A DNA stretch of 64,000 nt from Pedobacter ginsengisoli (GCF_030244015.1 NZ_JASSYX010000001.1:1240001-1304000); one strand, 5' to 3'; numbered from the stretch's first letter, positions 44,251 to 54,800 are shown. Program-made: numbers and translations. Notes: generated by a model not told the origin, from the letters alone.

Positions 44251-45216
44251 TTAAATTATGCCTTCCTGCAGAAGGTCATGTAAATGTATCATCCCAAAAT
44301 ACTTATTCTCCTCAGTAACCAGTAATTGGGTGATATTGTTTGCCTTGATCAGTTCAAGTGCATGCACTGCCAGCATTTCCCTGTCGATGGTCTTAGGATT
44401 TCTGTTCATCAGGTCAGTCGCTTTTATATTGGCTAAATTAGAATATTTTTCAAGCATTCTTCTAATATCACCATCTGTTATTATTCCTAAAATGGAACCG
44501 CCTTCAATAACAACGACTGCACCTAAACGGTTTTGACTAATTTCCACGATCACATCTTTTACGGATGCGGAGGAATGAATACTTGGCTTTTGGTTTTTTA
44601 CAGCGATGTCTCCGGCCTTTAGATAAAGTCTTTTTCCTAAAGCACCACCCGGATGGTATTTTGCAAAGTCATCTTCGTTAAAATTACGGGCATGCAGCAG
44701 GCATACGGCGAGTGCATCGCCCATAGCGAGCTGTGCTGTGGTACTGGTGGTTGGGGCAAGGTTATGCGGGCAGGCTTCTTTCTCTACATAAGTGTTCAGT
44801 ATGTAATCAGCCTGCAAGCCCAGATCAGAATCCGGCTGTCCTACCATTCCGATCATAATATTGCCGGCCTGCTTAAGCAGCGGGGCCAATATTTTTATTT
44901 CCGGGGTATTGCCGCTCTTGGACAAGCAGATCACGATGTCGTTCTTCTGAATCATGCCAAGGTCACCATGAACTGCATCTGCTGCATGCATGAAGATAGA
45001 AGGGGTGCCTGTACTGTTGAAGGTCGCTACGATCTTTTGGGCAATGATCGCACTTTTACCAATACCGGTTACAATGACCCTGCCCTCGCTTTGAATGATT
45101 AGATCTACAACTTTAACGAAGTCGTCATTTACATTCCCGACCAGTCCCAGAATGGCCTGAGCTTCGAGCTGCAGCGTGTTAATGGCATTGTCTATAATTG
45201 ATTTTTTACTTTTCAA
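44251..45216 (-). CDS. kdsD: Arabinose-5-phosphate isomerase (KpsF/GutQ family)
   Basis: This 321-residue protein has an N-terminal SIS sugar-isomerase domain (TGIGKSAIIAQKIVATFNST, MHAADAVHGDLGM, SKSGNTPEI) and two C-terminal CBS domains (about 205-321). It turns ribulose-5-phosphate into arabinose-5-phosphate, the first step to KDO; kdsA lies nearby. The start is TTG at 45216: an in-frame stop is just upstream and the first Met is far inside. Confidence 0.93.
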   Translation of the reverse strand: MKSKKSIIDNAINTLQLEAQAILGLVGNVNDDFVKVVDLIIQSEGRVIVTGIGKSAIIAQKIVATFNSTGTPSIFMHAADAVHGDLGMIQKNDIVICLSKSGNTPEIKILAPLLKQAGNIMIGMVGQPDSDLGLQADYILNTYVEKEACPHNLAPTTSTTAQLAMGDALAVCLLHARNFNEDDFAKYHPGGALGKRLYLKAGDIAVKNQKPSIHSSASVKDVIVEISQNRLGAVVVIEGGSILGIITDGDIRRMLEKYSNLANIKATDLMNRNPKTIDREMLAVHALELIKANNITQLLVTEENKYFGMIHLHDLLQEGII

Positions 45217-45241
45217 ACAGAATTATTTAGTATATTGATGC

Positions 45242-45271
45242 TTTGAATTTGTGCAAAATTATGTTATTTTG
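45242..45271 (+). promoter_or_regulatory. Candidate recQ promoter overlapping the kdsD promoter
   Basis: TTTG (45242-45245), a 19-base spacer and TATTTTG (45265-45271) resemble a -33/-7 pair, with the -7 box one base short of consensus. The opposite strand's kdsD box lies within the spacer, so the two promoters would compete for polymerase. Confidence 0.3.
45254..45261 (-). promoter_or_regulatory. Candidate -7 box of kdsD-manC
   Basis: Read on the minus strand, TAATTTTG matches TAnnTTTG, about 38 bases before the kdsD start. No -33 TTTG was seen. Confidence 0.45.
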
Positions 45272-45305
45272 AAGTAAAAATAGCACTGAATATTTTATAC
45301 ACGGA

Positions 45306-47495
45306 ATGGATGTGAAAAAGTCGTTGTTTGACAACTTACAAACCTTTTTTGGTTTTGATAATTTTAAAGGTGATCAGGAGTCAATAATCACCAATATTCT
45401 TGAAAAAAAGAATACGTTTGTCATAATGCCTACAGGCGGGGGGAAATCCATTTGCTACCAGTTGCCAGCTCTAATGGAAGGAGGGACGGCGATAGTCATA
45501 TCTCCTTTGATCGCACTGATGAAAAATCAGGTTGATCAGTTAAGGGCTTTCGGGGGTAGCGACAGTATTGCTCATTTTTTAAACTCATCGCTCAATAAAA
45601 CAGAAATCACCCAGGTCAAGACAGATTTGTTAAGCGGACAGACCAAATTGCTCTATGTAGCCCCGGAGTCTTTATCCAAACAAGATAATATTGATTTTCT
45701 TAAACTGATCACCATATCTTTTGTGGCGGTGGATGAGGCCCATTGTATTTCTGAATGGGGGCATGATTTCAGGCCGGAATACCGGAAGATCAGGCAGGTG
45801 ATACAGGGCTTGGGAGAGGAAATTCCCATCATCGCCCTTACTGCTACGGCTACTCCGAAAGTACAGCAGGACATCATTAAAAATCTTCAGATGTCTGATG
45901 CCACTTTGTTTAAGTCTTCTTTTAACAGGCCAAACCTGTTTTACGAGATCAGACCCAAAAGGGATGTCATTAAGGAGATCATCAGGTATATCAAACAGAA
46001 CACAGGAAAGTCCGGTATCATTTATTGTCTCAGCCGTAAAAAGGTAGAGGAGGTGGCTGAAACTTTAAATCTCAACGGGATTAAAGCTTTGCCTTATCAT
46101 GCTGGCCTTGAGCCAAAGGTGAGGGCTGATACTCAGGACAGGTTCCTGATGGAAGATGTGGAAGTCATTGTGGCCACCATTGCATTTGGGATGGGTATTG
46201 ATAAACCGGATGTCCGTTTTGTGATCCACCATGACATTCCTAAAAGTATGGAAGGTTATTATCAGGAAACCGGAAGAGCAGGAAGGGATGGTGGAGAAGG
46301 AGTATGTATCGCATTTTATACGCAAAAGGATGTCGATAAACTGGCCAAATTCATGAAGGATAAGCCAGTGTCAGAACGTGAGATCGGTACGCAGATTCTG
46401 AAAGAAGTTATAGATTATGCCGAGTCCGGGGTATGCAGAAGAAAGCAGATCCTTCATTATTTTGGAGAAAACTTTAATGAAACGGGCTGTAACTGCATGT
46501 GTGACAACTGTAAAAAGCCCAAGAAACTCTTCGATGCTGAAGAATCGCTTGTGATTCTGCTCAAACTTATTCAAAAGATCGGTGAGAAATTTGATGACGC
46601 ACATATTCTAAATGTAATATTAGGTCTTGAAACGGCACAAACTATTGCCTACGAGCATGCAAAGATTCCTGAATTTGGATTGGGCGTAGTTGAAGGGGAA
46701 AATCACTGGAAATCACTCATCAGACAAGCCGTCTTAAATAATTTCCTTTCCAAGGACATTGACAACTATGGTTTGCTGGGTTTAACAAACTCGGGACGCA
46801 GCTTTATAGAGAATCCTTACAGTCTGAAATTTGTGCTCAATGAGCCTATAGAAAGTGCTGCAGATGATGATGAAGATGATGTAAAACATGGTTCGGGGAC
46901 GCTGGATACGCAACTGTTGCAACTGCTGAAGGACCTGACCAGGAAGATCGGTAAACAGAAAAACCTGCCTCCTTTTGTGATTTTTCAGGAACCTTCACTG
47001 GAGGAGATGTGTACCCATTATCCAATTACGATGGATGAGCTCAAACAGATTTCCGGTGTGGGCCATGGCAAGGCACTTAAATTTGGCGGTCCATTCCTCG
47101 AGCTCATCAAGAAATACGTTGAAGACAATGATATTGAACGTCCTATTGATCTGATCATTAAGACACAAGCCAATAAATCTCAAATGAAAGTGTCGATCAT
47201 TCAGAACATCGACCGCAAGATCGGCCTGGAAGATATCGCAAAATCCAAGGGAATTACCTATGATGACATCCTTAAAGAAATTGAAGCCATTGTTAATTCA
47301 GGTACCAAACTTAACCTGAGCTATTTTGTGGATGAACTGATTGAGGAAGAACGTCAGGAAGAAGTGTTCGATTATTTCCAGTCGGCAGAAAGCGATTCTA
47401 TAGAAGATGCGTTGAAGGAGCTGGGAGAAACGGACTATTCCCGGGAAGAAATACAACTAATGCGAATTAAATTTATGTCAGAGCTGGGAAACTAA
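45306..47495 (+). CDS. recQ: ATP-dependent DNA helicase RecQ
   Basis: This 729-residue protein carries all RecQ parts: Walker A PTGGGKS (42-48), the DEAH box in VDEAHCISEWGHDFRPEYR, the second RecA domain with GRAGRDGG, the four-cysteine zinc domain (C-RRKQIL with CNCMCDNC), a winged helix, and an HRDC domain near 545-620. An extra C-terminal stretch of about 110 residues follows, as in longer Bacteroidota RecQ. It unwinds recombination and repair intermediates. Confidence 0.94.
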   Translation: MDVKKSLFDNLQTFFGFDNFKGDQESIITNILEKKNTFVIMPTGGGKSICYQLPALMEGGTAIVISPLIALMKNQVDQLRAFGGSDSIAHFLNSSLNKTEITQVKTDLLSGQTKLLYVAPESLSKQDNIDFLKLITISFVAVDEAHCISEWGHDFRPEYRKIRQVIQGLGEEIPIIALTATATPKVQQDIIKNLQMSDATLFKSSFNRPNLFYEIRPKRDVIKEIIRYIKQNTGKSGIIYCLSRKKVEEVAETLNLNGIKALPYHAGLEPKVRADTQDRFLMEDVEVIVATIAFGMGIDKPDVRFVIHHDIPKSMEGYYQETGRAGRDGGEGVCIAFYTQKDVDKLAKFMKDKPVSEREIGTQILKEVIDYAESGVCRRKQILHYFGENFNETGCNCMCDNCKKPKKLFDAEESLVILLKLIQKIGEKFDDAHILNVILGLETAQTIAYEHAKIPEFGLGVVEGENHWKSLIRQAVLNNFLSKDIDNYGLLGLTNSGRSFIENPYSLKFVLNEPIESAADDDEDDVKHGSGTLDTQLLQLLKDLTRKIGKQKNLPPFVIFQEPSLEEMCTHYPITMDELKQISGVGHGKALKFGGPFLELIKKYVEDNDIERPIDLIIKTQANKSQMKVSIIQNIDRKIGLEDIAKSKGITYDDILKEIEAIVNSGTKLNLSYFVDELIEEERQEEVFDYFQSAESDSIEDALKELGETDYSREEIQLMRIKFMSELGN

Positions 47496-47527
47496 GCATC
47501 TGACCTGTCAAATATTAAAATAAACGA

Positions 47528-48343
47528 ATGATCAACTTCCCCATAGATAATTTAAAAAATCAGGATTCAGGCAATTTCTTTTTGATGGCGGGCCCATGTG
47601 CCATAGAGGGCGAGGAAATAGCGCTTCGCATAGCTGAAAAAATAGTTTCCATTACAGATAAACTCAATATTCCATATATCTTTAAAGGGTCTTATCGCAA
47701 AGCGAACCGCTCAAAAGGAAATTCATTTACGGGAATTGGCGACGAGAAGGCATTGAAGATCCTGGAGAAAGTAAGTAAAACTTTCGGCGTTCCTACAGTA
47801 ACAGATATTCACGAAAGTGATGAGGCAGCTATGGCTGCGGCCTATGTGGATGTGCTGCAGATCCCTGCTTTTTTATGCAGGCAAACTGACCTGCTCGTTG
47901 CAGCGGCGAAAACTGGCAAAGTGGTGAACGTAAAGAAGGGCCAGTTCCTTTCAGCTGGTTCCATGAAATTTGCGGTAGAGAAGATTATCGAGGCAGGGAA
48001 TAATAAAGTAATCCTGACTGACAGAGGCAATACATTTGGTTATCAGGACCTGATCGTTGATTATCGCGGCCTGCCAGAGATGCAGAGCTTTGGAGTGCCT
48101 GTGGTAATGGACTGTACACATTCTCTGCAGCAGCCTAATCAAAGCAGTGGTGTTACAGGAGGAAAACCTCAGCTTATTGAAACCATTGCAAAGGCGGCAA
48201 TAGCGGTGGGCGCAGATGGCTTATTTATCGAAACTCACCCGGATCCTGCGAACGCGAAATCAGACGGGGCAAATATGCTTCATCTTACTTTGCTGGAAGA
48301 TCTGCTGGTAAAACTTATTAAAATAAGGCAAGCGGTAATCTAG
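47528..48343 (+). CDS. kdsA: 3-deoxy-8-phosphooctulonate synthase
   Basis: This 271-residue protein makes KDO-8-phosphate from arabinose-5-phosphate and phosphoenolpyruvate. MAGPCAIEGEEIALRIAE, FKGSYRKANRSKGNSFTG, and DCTHSLQQPNQSSGVTGG are family segments. The Asn-type motif in YRKANRSK-like position agrees with KDO8P synthases over DAHP synthases. It follows recQ by 32 bases and pairs functionally with kdsD on the other side of recQ. Confidence 0.95.
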   Translation: MINFPIDNLKNQDSGNFFLMAGPCAIEGEEIALRIAEKIVSITDKLNIPYIFKGSYRKANRSKGNSFTGIGDEKALKILEKVSKTFGVPTVTDIHESDEAAMAAAYVDVLQIPAFLCRQTDLLVAAAKTGKVVNVKKGQFLSAGSMKFAVEKIIEAGNNKVILTDRGNTFGYQDLIVDYRGLPEMQSFGVPVVMDCTHSLQQPNQSSGVTGGKPQLIETIAKAAIAVGADGLFIETHPDPANAKSDGANMLHLTLLEDLLVKLIKIRQAVI

Positions 48344-48346
48344 CTG

Positions 48347-50242
48347 CTACAGACTGGTAATGACAAAAGAGGTTCTTCTATTTAGTTTTCTGTTGCTTTC
48401 GGTATCGTTGTTTGCAATGGGGGCAGTTTCACCAAAGCCTTTATAAGCCAGCCGTTCCGGTGCTATTTTCTGTGCCGTCAGGTAATCATAAACAGCTTTA
48501 GCCCGCATTAATGATAGTTTTTTGTTGTCTGCATCATTACCTACATTGTCTGTATGTCCCTGGATCTCTATGCTGATCTTACTGTTGTTCTTTAGTAAAT
48601 TTGACAATGTACTCAGTTCTGTGACCGAGGCAGGCAGGAGTACATATTCGTTGGTGTTAAAGAAGATGTTTTTTAACACTACGTTGGTGCCGATTTTTAG
48701 CTTTTCAAGTGCGATCTGCAATAAAAAAGGAGTATTGATGTAAGTTTCATTGAGCTGATAGTTTTCCGAATGAAATAAATATCCGTCTGCGCTTACATTA
48801 AACAGGTAATTGCCGCCTATGGGCATTACTGCCAAAAATTCCCCGTTTTCAGTTGATGTAAAGTCATCATACTCTGTGTTTTTACTTTTCAGGTTTACTA
48901 CCTGAACCCGCGCTTCTAAAAACTTACCGCTTTCTTTGTCTTTTACTATTCCCTTTACATAGGTGATCGGCATGGGTTTTTTATCGGCCGGCATTTTAAA
49001 CCGATAGATGTCCATATCACCATACCCGCCTTTCATGGTTGAGGAAAATAATGCTTCTGTTCCATCAGGCGTTACGATTAGCCCCGTTTCTTCATTAAAC
49101 GTGTTGATCGGATAACCCAGATTTTCAGGCAGGCTCCATTTGTTGTTATCGCCAAGACGGCTTAAGAATATATCTTTATTGCCCATTCCAGGCCATCCGT
49201 CTGATGAAAAATAGAGTGTTCTGCCATCAGAATGGATGAAAGGAGTATGTTCATCATAAGGGGTATTGATCTCAGCACCAAGATTTTCAGGTTTGCTCCA
49301 ATAGCCGTCACTTTTCAACATGCTCTTCCAGATGTCGTAGCCACCCAGTCCGCCAGGCCTGTTACTCACAAAATATAATGTGTTTCCATCCGGACTAATT
49401 GTTGGCTGCGATTCCCAGTAAGGAGTATTTAAGGGTGCCCCCAGGTTGAATGGATCCCCCCAGCTGCTGCCTTCTTTGTGACTTACATAAATATCGCATC
49501 TGCCCAATCCATCGGGTCTGTTACAGCCTGTAAAGAAAAGATACCGGCCATCAGCCGAAATAGACTGCGCACCTTCGTTAAATTTTTCGGTATTGATCTT
49601 ATTGCTTAATGGTACCGGGATGCCCCATTTGTTATCTTTCTTTTCGGCGATATAGAAATCTTCATTGTCACTGATATTTCTGCTAAAGATCATTTTTTCG
49701 CCGTCTGCCGTAACAGAAGGAAAGTAATCCCGGTACTTAGAATTGATGGCGTCCCCAAGATTTACAGGTTCATACTTTTTCGGTGATTTAACAGCCAGAG
49801 CTGCAAATTCACAATCTTTTAAATATTTATTGGCCCTTCGAATGAAATCAGGATCTGCTCCTTTATATTTATTCAAAAATAGCTTGATGTTGTCCAGTCC
49901 ATCGCTATAGTCCCCGATATTGATGTCGGCCTCGGCCAGCCCGTAATACATTCTTGGGTCTGCATCTTTTCCCAATGCTATAGCACTTTTAAAGGCCGCT
50001 TTGGAGGCGTCATATGCTTTTATCCGCCTGTTAATGTCTCCAAGTTGTATAAAGGCAAACTGAAAGTCCGGATCCGCTTTTACGGCGTCGGCCAGCGCAG
50101 CTATAGCAAGGTCGTACTGATCATTTTTTAAATGAGTCTGTGCCTTGTCAAAGCTGTTCTGAGCTTTCTTTATCGCTGATGTCTGAGCGTTAACATGGCA
50201 TGCGATAAAGTATAAGAAGAACAGAAATAACAATTTCTTCAT
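48347..50242 (-). CDS. TPR-PD40-OmpA envelope protein, PorE-like architecture
   Basis: This 631-residue exported protein has, in order, a signal peptide (cleavage after HVNAQ), a TPR region (about 25-140), a PD40 beta-propeller (about 165-425, repeats of SADGRYLFFTG / SPDGNTLYFVSNRPGG type), a carboxypeptidase-regulatory-like domain (about 430-515) and an OmpA peptidoglycan-binding domain (IEIQGHTDNVGNDADNK, RAKAVYDYL, NRKLNRRTSFVI). This order is that of PorE of the type IX secretion system, but Bacteroidota carry many paralogues, so an assignment to secretion is only possible. It is convergent with kdsA with three bases between stops. Confidence 0.88.
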   Translation of the reverse strand: MKKLLFLFFLYFIACHVNAQTSAIKKAQNSFDKAQTHLKNDQYDLAIAALADAVKADPDFQFAFIQLGDINRRIKAYDASKAAFKSAIALGKDADPRMYYGLAEADINIGDYSDGLDNIKLFLNKYKGADPDFIRRANKYLKDCEFAALAVKSPKKYEPVNLGDAINSKYRDYFPSVTADGEKMIFSRNISDNEDFYIAEKKDNKWGIPVPLSNKINTEKFNEGAQSISADGRYLFFTGCNRPDGLGRCDIYVSHKEGSSWGDPFNLGAPLNTPYWESQPTISPDGNTLYFVSNRPGGLGGYDIWKSMLKSDGYWSKPENLGAEINTPYDEHTPFIHSDGRTLYFSSDGWPGMGNKDIFLSRLGDNNKWSLPENLGYPINTFNEETGLIVTPDGTEALFSSTMKGGYGDMDIYRFKMPADKKPMPITYVKGIVKDKESGKFLEARVQVVNLKSKNTEYDDFTSTENGEFLAVMPIGGNYLFNVSADGYLFHSENYQLNETYINTPFLLQIALEKLKIGTNVVLKNIFFNTNEYVLLPASVTELSTLSNLLKNNSKISIEIQGHTDNVGNDADNKKLSLMRAKAVYDYLTAQKIAPERLAYKGFGETAPIANNDTESNRKLNRRTSFVITSL

Positions 50243-50294
50243 AAACGCTCGTCTTAACGATTAGATTAAATATAACGAGAATAGGCAACAAATG

Positions 50295-50918
50295 CTATGG
50301 AATGTTTAAAAATTTGTGGGTCTGCAAGGAAATCTCCCATTTTGGATTGGCCATTACATACTCAATAATAAGCGGGGTGATCTCTTGCGACTTTGACCAT
50401 TCGGGCTGGAGGTACAATTTACAGCGGTCTGAAACTGTCTCCGCATATTTTTCTGCCCATTCAAAGTCACTCTTGTTGAAAACGATCACTTTGAGCTCAT
50501 TCGCAAAGGGAGTAATGTCTGGTCTTGGTGCTTTAAACTTCTTTGGTGACAGGCAGATCCAATCCCAGGAACCGGAAAGAGGATAGGCGCCGGAAGTTTC
50601 TATAAATGTTTTGATTCCTTTTTTTTGCAGTTCGGCAGTCAGGTAATCCATGTTGTAGATCAAAGGCTCGCCGCCGGTAATCACTACTGCTTTGCCAGGA
50701 AAGCTATCTGCTTTGGTCACAATTTCATCCGCTGCGGTCAAAGGGTGTAGTTCTGCATCCCAACTTTCTTTGACATCACACCAGTGACAGCCCACATCAC
50801 ATCCGCCTAAACGGATAAAATACGCTGCTTTTCCGGTATTGAAGCCTTCGCCCTGTATCGTGTAAAATTCTTCCATTAAAGGAAGTAATGTGCCGTCTTC
50901 CGGTATTTGATGTGCCAT
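50295..50918 (-). CDS. queE: 7-carboxy-7-deazaguanine synthase
   Basis: This 207-residue radical SAM protein catalyses a step to the queuosine base. The cluster cysteines are Cys40, Cys44 and Cys47 in RLGGCDVGCHWCDVK, and VVITGGEPLIYN is the GGEP motif. A queuosine-precursor transporter gene lies 7 kb downstream in the window (57866-58636). It is divergent from the Rieske gene. Confidence 0.93.
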   Translation of the reverse strand: MAHQIPEDGTLLPLMEEFYTIQGEGFNTGKAAYFIRLGGCDVGCHWCDVKESWDAELHPLTAADEIVTKADSFPGKAVVITGGEPLIYNMDYLTAELQKKGIKTFIETSGAYPLSGSWDWICLSPKKFKAPRPDITPFANELKVIVFNKSDFEWAEKYAETVSDRCKLYLQPEWSKSQEITPLIIEYVMANPKWEISLQTHKFLNIP

Positions 50919-51013
50919 AATGAGGGCGCAAAGTTAAATAAAATAATGTAAGGGAGTGTCAAACCTCGTATATTGAGCGTGTTTAATGACTAAGCAATGA
51001 AAAAATATTTGGA

Positions 51014-51346
51014 ATGATCCGATGGCACAAGATTGATAAACCAATTCCGGATGAAGAGTTTGTCATGCAGGTCAACCTTGCCGGAAAAAAACTTTGTCTG
51101 ATCCGCCATCAGCAAAAAATATTTGCGGTGCAGAATAATTGCCCGCATGCTGGTGGTATCCTAAGCGGTGGCTGGTGCAAAAATGGTTTCCTGGTTTGCC
51201 CGATTCATCGCTGGGAATACAGTTTGCAAACAGGAAGAGGAGCAGAAGGTCAGGGTGACTACATCGATACTTATCCCGTTGAGACCAGGGCTGACGGCAT
51301 CTACATAGGTATTAAAGAAAGTTTTTGGAAAAAACTTTGGAAGTAA
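51014..51346 (+). CDS. Rieske [2Fe-2S] protein
   Basis: This 110-residue soluble protein is a single Rieske domain with cluster ligands Cys43 and His45 (NNCPHAGG) and Cys62 and His65 (VCPIHRWEY). Short Rieske proteins of this kind act as ferredoxin components of oxygenases or as NirD-like subunits; no partner oxygenase is nearby. It is convergent with folD, three bases between stops. Confidence 0.92.
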   Translation: MIRWHKIDKPIPDEEFVMQVNLAGKKLCLIRHQQKIFAVQNNCPHAGGILSGGWCKNGFLVCPIHRWEYSLQTGRGAEGQGDYIDTYPVETRADGIYIGIKESFWKKLWK

Positions 51347-51349
51347 TGC

Positions 51350-52231
51350 TTATTTGTAGATTTCTTTCTTTGCAGATGCCAGGGTGTTCTTCAACAAGCC
51401 GACAATCGTCATCAGTCCGACACCACCGGGAACAGGGGTGATCCATGATGAAATTGGTGCTACATTTTCAAAATCAACATCTCCATATAGCTTGTAACCT
51501 GATTTCGTAGTTTCGGAAGTCTCACGGTTCATACCCACATCGATTACTATCGCGCCTGGTTTTACCATGTCTGCGGTGATGTAGTTCTTCCTGCCGATAG
51601 CAGCAATGACGATATCTCCCTGGAGGGTCATTTCTTTCAGATTTGCAGTCCTGCTGTGGGTTAATGTTACGGTGCAATTACCCGGATTGGCATTTCGGCC
51701 CATCAGTATACTCATCGGACTACCCACGATATTGCTCCTGCCAACTACAACACAATGTTTGCCTGCGGTATCAATACCGTATTCCTGCAACATCAGCATG
51801 ATGCCAAAAGGAGTCGCCGGAACAAAGCAAGGCAAGTTGCGCATCATACGGCCCAGATTGATGGGATGAAAGCCATCTACATCTTTGCGGTGGTCGATTG
51901 TTTCAGTTACCTTCTCCGGATCGATGTGTTTGGGAAGAGGAAGTTGAACGATAAGGCCGTCTACACCTGCGTCCTGATTAATTTCTTCTACTTTAGCCAG
52001 CAATTCGGCCTCGCTCACTGAATTGTCGTACCTAATCAATGAAGATTGAAAGCCAACCTTTTCACAATTTTTCATTTTGCTGGCTACATAGGTTTCGCTG
52101 CCTCCATCATTTCCGACCAATATAGCGACCAAGTGGGGCTTTCTCCCTGACGAAGCTAAAAAATCAGCAGCCTCAGCTGCAATGTCCTGTTTTATTTTTT
52201 CTGAAATGAATTTTCCGTCGAGTAACTGCAT
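51350..52231 (-). CDS. folD: Methylenetetrahydrofolate dehydrogenase / cyclohydrolase
   Basis: This 293-residue protein interconverts methylene-, methenyl- and formyl-tetrahydrofolate with [24 protein letters not shown] carries the catalytic Lys, GLIVQLPLP and [15 protein letters not shown] are hallmarks, and [16 protein letters not shown] is the dinucleotide-binding region. It is the last gene of a six-gene minus-strand operon, two bases after lepA. Confidence 0.95.
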   Translation of the reverse strand: MQLLDGKFISEKIKQDIAAEAADFLASSGRKPHLVAILVGNDGGSETYVASKMKNCEKVGFQSSLIRYDNSVSEAELLAKVEEINQDAGVDGLIVQLPLPKHIDPEKVTETIDHRKDVDGFHPINLGRMMRNLPCFVPATPFGIMLMLQEYGIDTAGKHCVVVGRSNIVGSPMSILMGRNANPGNCTVTLTHSRTANLKEMTLQGDIVIAAIGRKNYITADMVKPGAIVIDVGMNRETSETTKSGYKLYGDVDFENVAPISSWITPVPGGVGLMTIVGLLKNTLASAKKEIYK

Positions 52232-52233
52232 GC

Positions 52234-54021
52234 TTAATCTAATTTCAGTACGGCCATAAATGCGGTCTGCGGGATTTCTACATTACCGACCTGGCGCATA
52301 CGTTTCTTTCCTTGTTTTTGTTTTTCCAATAGCTTGCGTTTACGTGAAATGTCACCGCCATAGCATTTAGCGGTAACGTCTTTTCGCAAAGCACTTAGTG
52401 TTTCCCGGGCAATAACTTTTGCACCAATAGATGCCTGGATCTTAATTTCAAATTGCTGACGCGGAATCAATTCCCTTAGTTTCTCGCAAATTTTCTTTCC
52501 AAAATCATAGGCATTGCTGCGGTGGATCAGGGAGGATAGGGCATCAACCGGTTCTTCATTCAGGAGCATATCCAATCTGACCAGATCTGATTTGCGATAA
52601 CCGATCTGGTGATAATCAAATGAAGCATAACCCTTGGAAATCGTTTTTAATTTATCATAAAAGTCGAAAACGATCTCTCCCATAGGCATTTCAAATATAA
52701 GTTCCACCCGGTCAGAAGTCAGGTAAGACTGGTTGGCAATAATCCCTCTTTTTTGGATACAAAGTGACATCACAGGTCCTACGAACTCGGCTTTGGTAAT
52801 GATATTTGCTTTGATATAAGGCTCTTCCACAAAGTCCAGTTTACTTGGGTCAGGCAGATCTGAGGGATTGTTTACGGTGACCTCATCGCCCTTAGTGGTT
52901 CGCGCAATATAAGATACGTTGGGCACGGTGGTAATCACTGTCATATCGAATTCACGCTCCAGACGCTCCTGGATGATCTCCATGTGCAGCATTCCAAGAA
53001 AGCCGCAACGGAAACCGAAACCCAAAGCGGCAGAACTTTCAGGCTCAAAAACAATAGAAGCATCATTCAATTGCAGCTTATGCATTGCTTCCCGTAATTC
53101 CTCAAACTCATCGGTATCAACGGGATAAATCCCGGCGAAAACCATTGGCTTCACTTCTTCAAAGCCCTGAATAGAGTCTAAAGATGGTCTGTCAACTGTA
53201 GTAATCGTATCCCCGACTTTTACCTCACGGGCTTCTTTAATTCCTGAAATGATATAACCTACGTCACCGGTTTTAACTACGGTACGTGGTGCCATATCCA
53301 GTTTCAGGATACCAACTTCGTCCGCTAAATACTGTTTGCCTGTATTGATGAATTTAACTTTATCGCCTTTTTTAATCTGGCCGTTTACTACTTTATAATA
53401 AGCGATAATTCCCCTGAAAGGATTAAAAACGGAGTCGAAAATCAGGGCTTGTAAAGGAGCCTCAGGATCGCCAACAGGAGCAGGGACACGGTCTACTATA
53501 GCCTGAATGATATCTGGTATGCCCAGACCGGTCTTGCCTGACGCAGGAATAATATCCTCACGTTTACAGCCGATCAGGTCAATAATCTGGTCTTTCACTT
53601 CCTCAGGCATTGCTCCCGGTAAATCCATTTTATTTAGAATGGGGATAATCTCCAGATCGTGCTCCAGAGCCAGGTATAAGTTGGAAATGGTTTGTGCCTG
53701 AATTCCCTGTGAAGCATCAACGATCAGCAGGGCACCTTCGCAGGCAGCAATGGAACGTGAAACTTCGTAAGAAAAATCCACGTGGCCCGGTGTGTCAATC
53801 AGGTTAAAATTGTATTCAATTTCACCAACCTTATAATTCATTTGTATGGCGTGGCTTTTGATCGTGATTCCACGCTCACGCTCCAGATCCATATTGTCCA
53901 GCAACTGCGCCTGAGCTTCGCGCGAGCTAATGGTTTTGGTATATTCTAATAAACGGTCGGCCAGAGTGCTTTTCCCGTGGTCAATATGTGCAATTATGCA
54001 GAAATTACGTATATGCTTCAT
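52234..54021 (-). CDS. lepA: Elongation factor 4
   Basis: This 595-residue translational GTPase has the G1 motif [15 protein letters not shown]3 DTPGHVDF, G4 NKMDL, and the LepA-specific C-terminal domain ending near [20 protein letters not shown]4 acts on ribosomes, with reported roles in back-translocation and initiation. It follows cutC by 21 bases in a six-gene operon. Confidence 0.96.
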   Translation of the reverse strand: MKHIRNFCIIAHIDHGKSTLADRLLEYTKTISSREAQAQLLDNMDLERERGITIKSHAIQMNYKVGEIEYNFNLIDTPGHVDFSYEVSRSIAACEGALLIVDASQGIQAQTISNLYLALEHDLEIIPILNKMDLPGAMPEEVKDQIIDLIGCKREDIIPASGKTGLGIPDIIQAIVDRVPAPVGDPEAPLQALIFDSVFNPFRGIIAYYKVVNGQIKKGDKVKFINTGKQYLADEVGILKLDMAPRTVVKTGDVGYIISGIKEAREVKVGDTITTVDRPSLDSIQGFEEVKPMVFAGIYPVDTDEFEELREAMHKLQLNDASIVFEPESSAALGFGFRCGFLGMLHMEIIQERLEREFDMTVITTVPNVSYIARTTKGDEVTVNNPSDLPDPSKLDFVEEPYIKANIITKAEFVGPVMSLCIQKRGIIANQSYLTSDRVELIFEMPMGEIVFDFYDKLKTISKGYASFDYHQIGYRKSDLVRLDMLLNEEPVDALSSLIHRSNAYDFGKKICEKLRELIPRQQFEIKIQASIGAKVIARETLSALRKDVTAKCYGGDISRKRKLLEKQKQGKKRMRQVGNVEIPQTAFMAVLKLD

Positions 54022-54042
54022 CAGTGGCGCAAAGATAAGATT

Positions 54043-54783
54043 TTATTCTACACTATTGGCCAGTTCAATTAAGGTTTTTACCGTATGGCTGTCAGTCAGA
54101 TCATAGCTGAATTCATCTCCCAGAGCGCCCATATTCAGGTTTGGATTCCTGAATTTCATATGGCTTTTTACTGTTTTACGGGCAGAGGCATGAAACTCTC
54201 CGGCATCTGTTATCCTGATGAGCTCGGAAATATTTTGGGCAGATATACCTGCGCCCGGCATGATACTGATGCGATGTCCGGCCTGCCGGACCAGTGCGGC
54301 CAGAACTTTGGCTCCCTGCAATGCCGAAGCTTCTCCACCCGAACTTAGAATGCGTTCGCAGCCCAAATCAATAATGTCTTCCAGTGCCTTAAACAGGTCA
54401 CTGCTCATGTCAAAAGCCCGGTGAAAAGTTACACCCATTGGGCCAGCAAGGTCGATCAGCTCCCTGCAGCGTGACATGTCCACAGTGCCATCTGCCTTTA
54501 AAATACCGATAACTATACCATTGCAGCCAAGCGACCTGCACACAGATATATCTTTTTTCATCAGCTCAAACTCCAGATCAGTATATAGAAAATCACCGCC
54601 GCGGGGCCTGATAATTGGGTAAACTTTTATATCCAGCATTTCTTTTGCCAGTTCAATTTGGGCATGGCTGGGTGTAGTACCGCCTTCCGGTAAATTGTCA
54701 CAAAGCTCAACCCTTATTGCGCCGCCTTCCTGTGCCGCGAGGGCAGAACGCAGGGAGTTGGCGCATACTTCCATATTAATCAT
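54043..54783 (-). CDS. cutC: Copper homeostasis protein CutC family
   Basis: This 246-residue protein is a TIM-barrel CutC: EVCANSLRSALAAQEGGAIR, ELCDNLPEGGTTPS, IIRPRGGDFLYTD, FHRAFDM, RILSSGG. CutC is linked to copper tolerance in some bacteria but its reaction is not settled. It lies 17 bases after the asparaginase gene and 21 before lepA. Confidence 0.92.
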   Translation of the reverse strand: MINMEVCANSLRSALAAQEGGAIRVELCDNLPEGGTTPSHAQIELAKEMLDIKVYPIIRPRGGDFLYTDLEFELMKKDISVCRSLGCNGIVIGILKADGTVDMSRCRELIDLAGPMGVTFHRAFDMSSDLFKALEDIIDLGCERILSSGGEASALQGAKVLAALVRQAGHRISIMPGAGISAQNISELIRITDAGEFHASARKTVKSHMKFRNPNLNMGALGDEFSYDLTDSHTVKTLIELANSVE

Positions 54784-54800
54784 AACGGATCTGCTTAATT

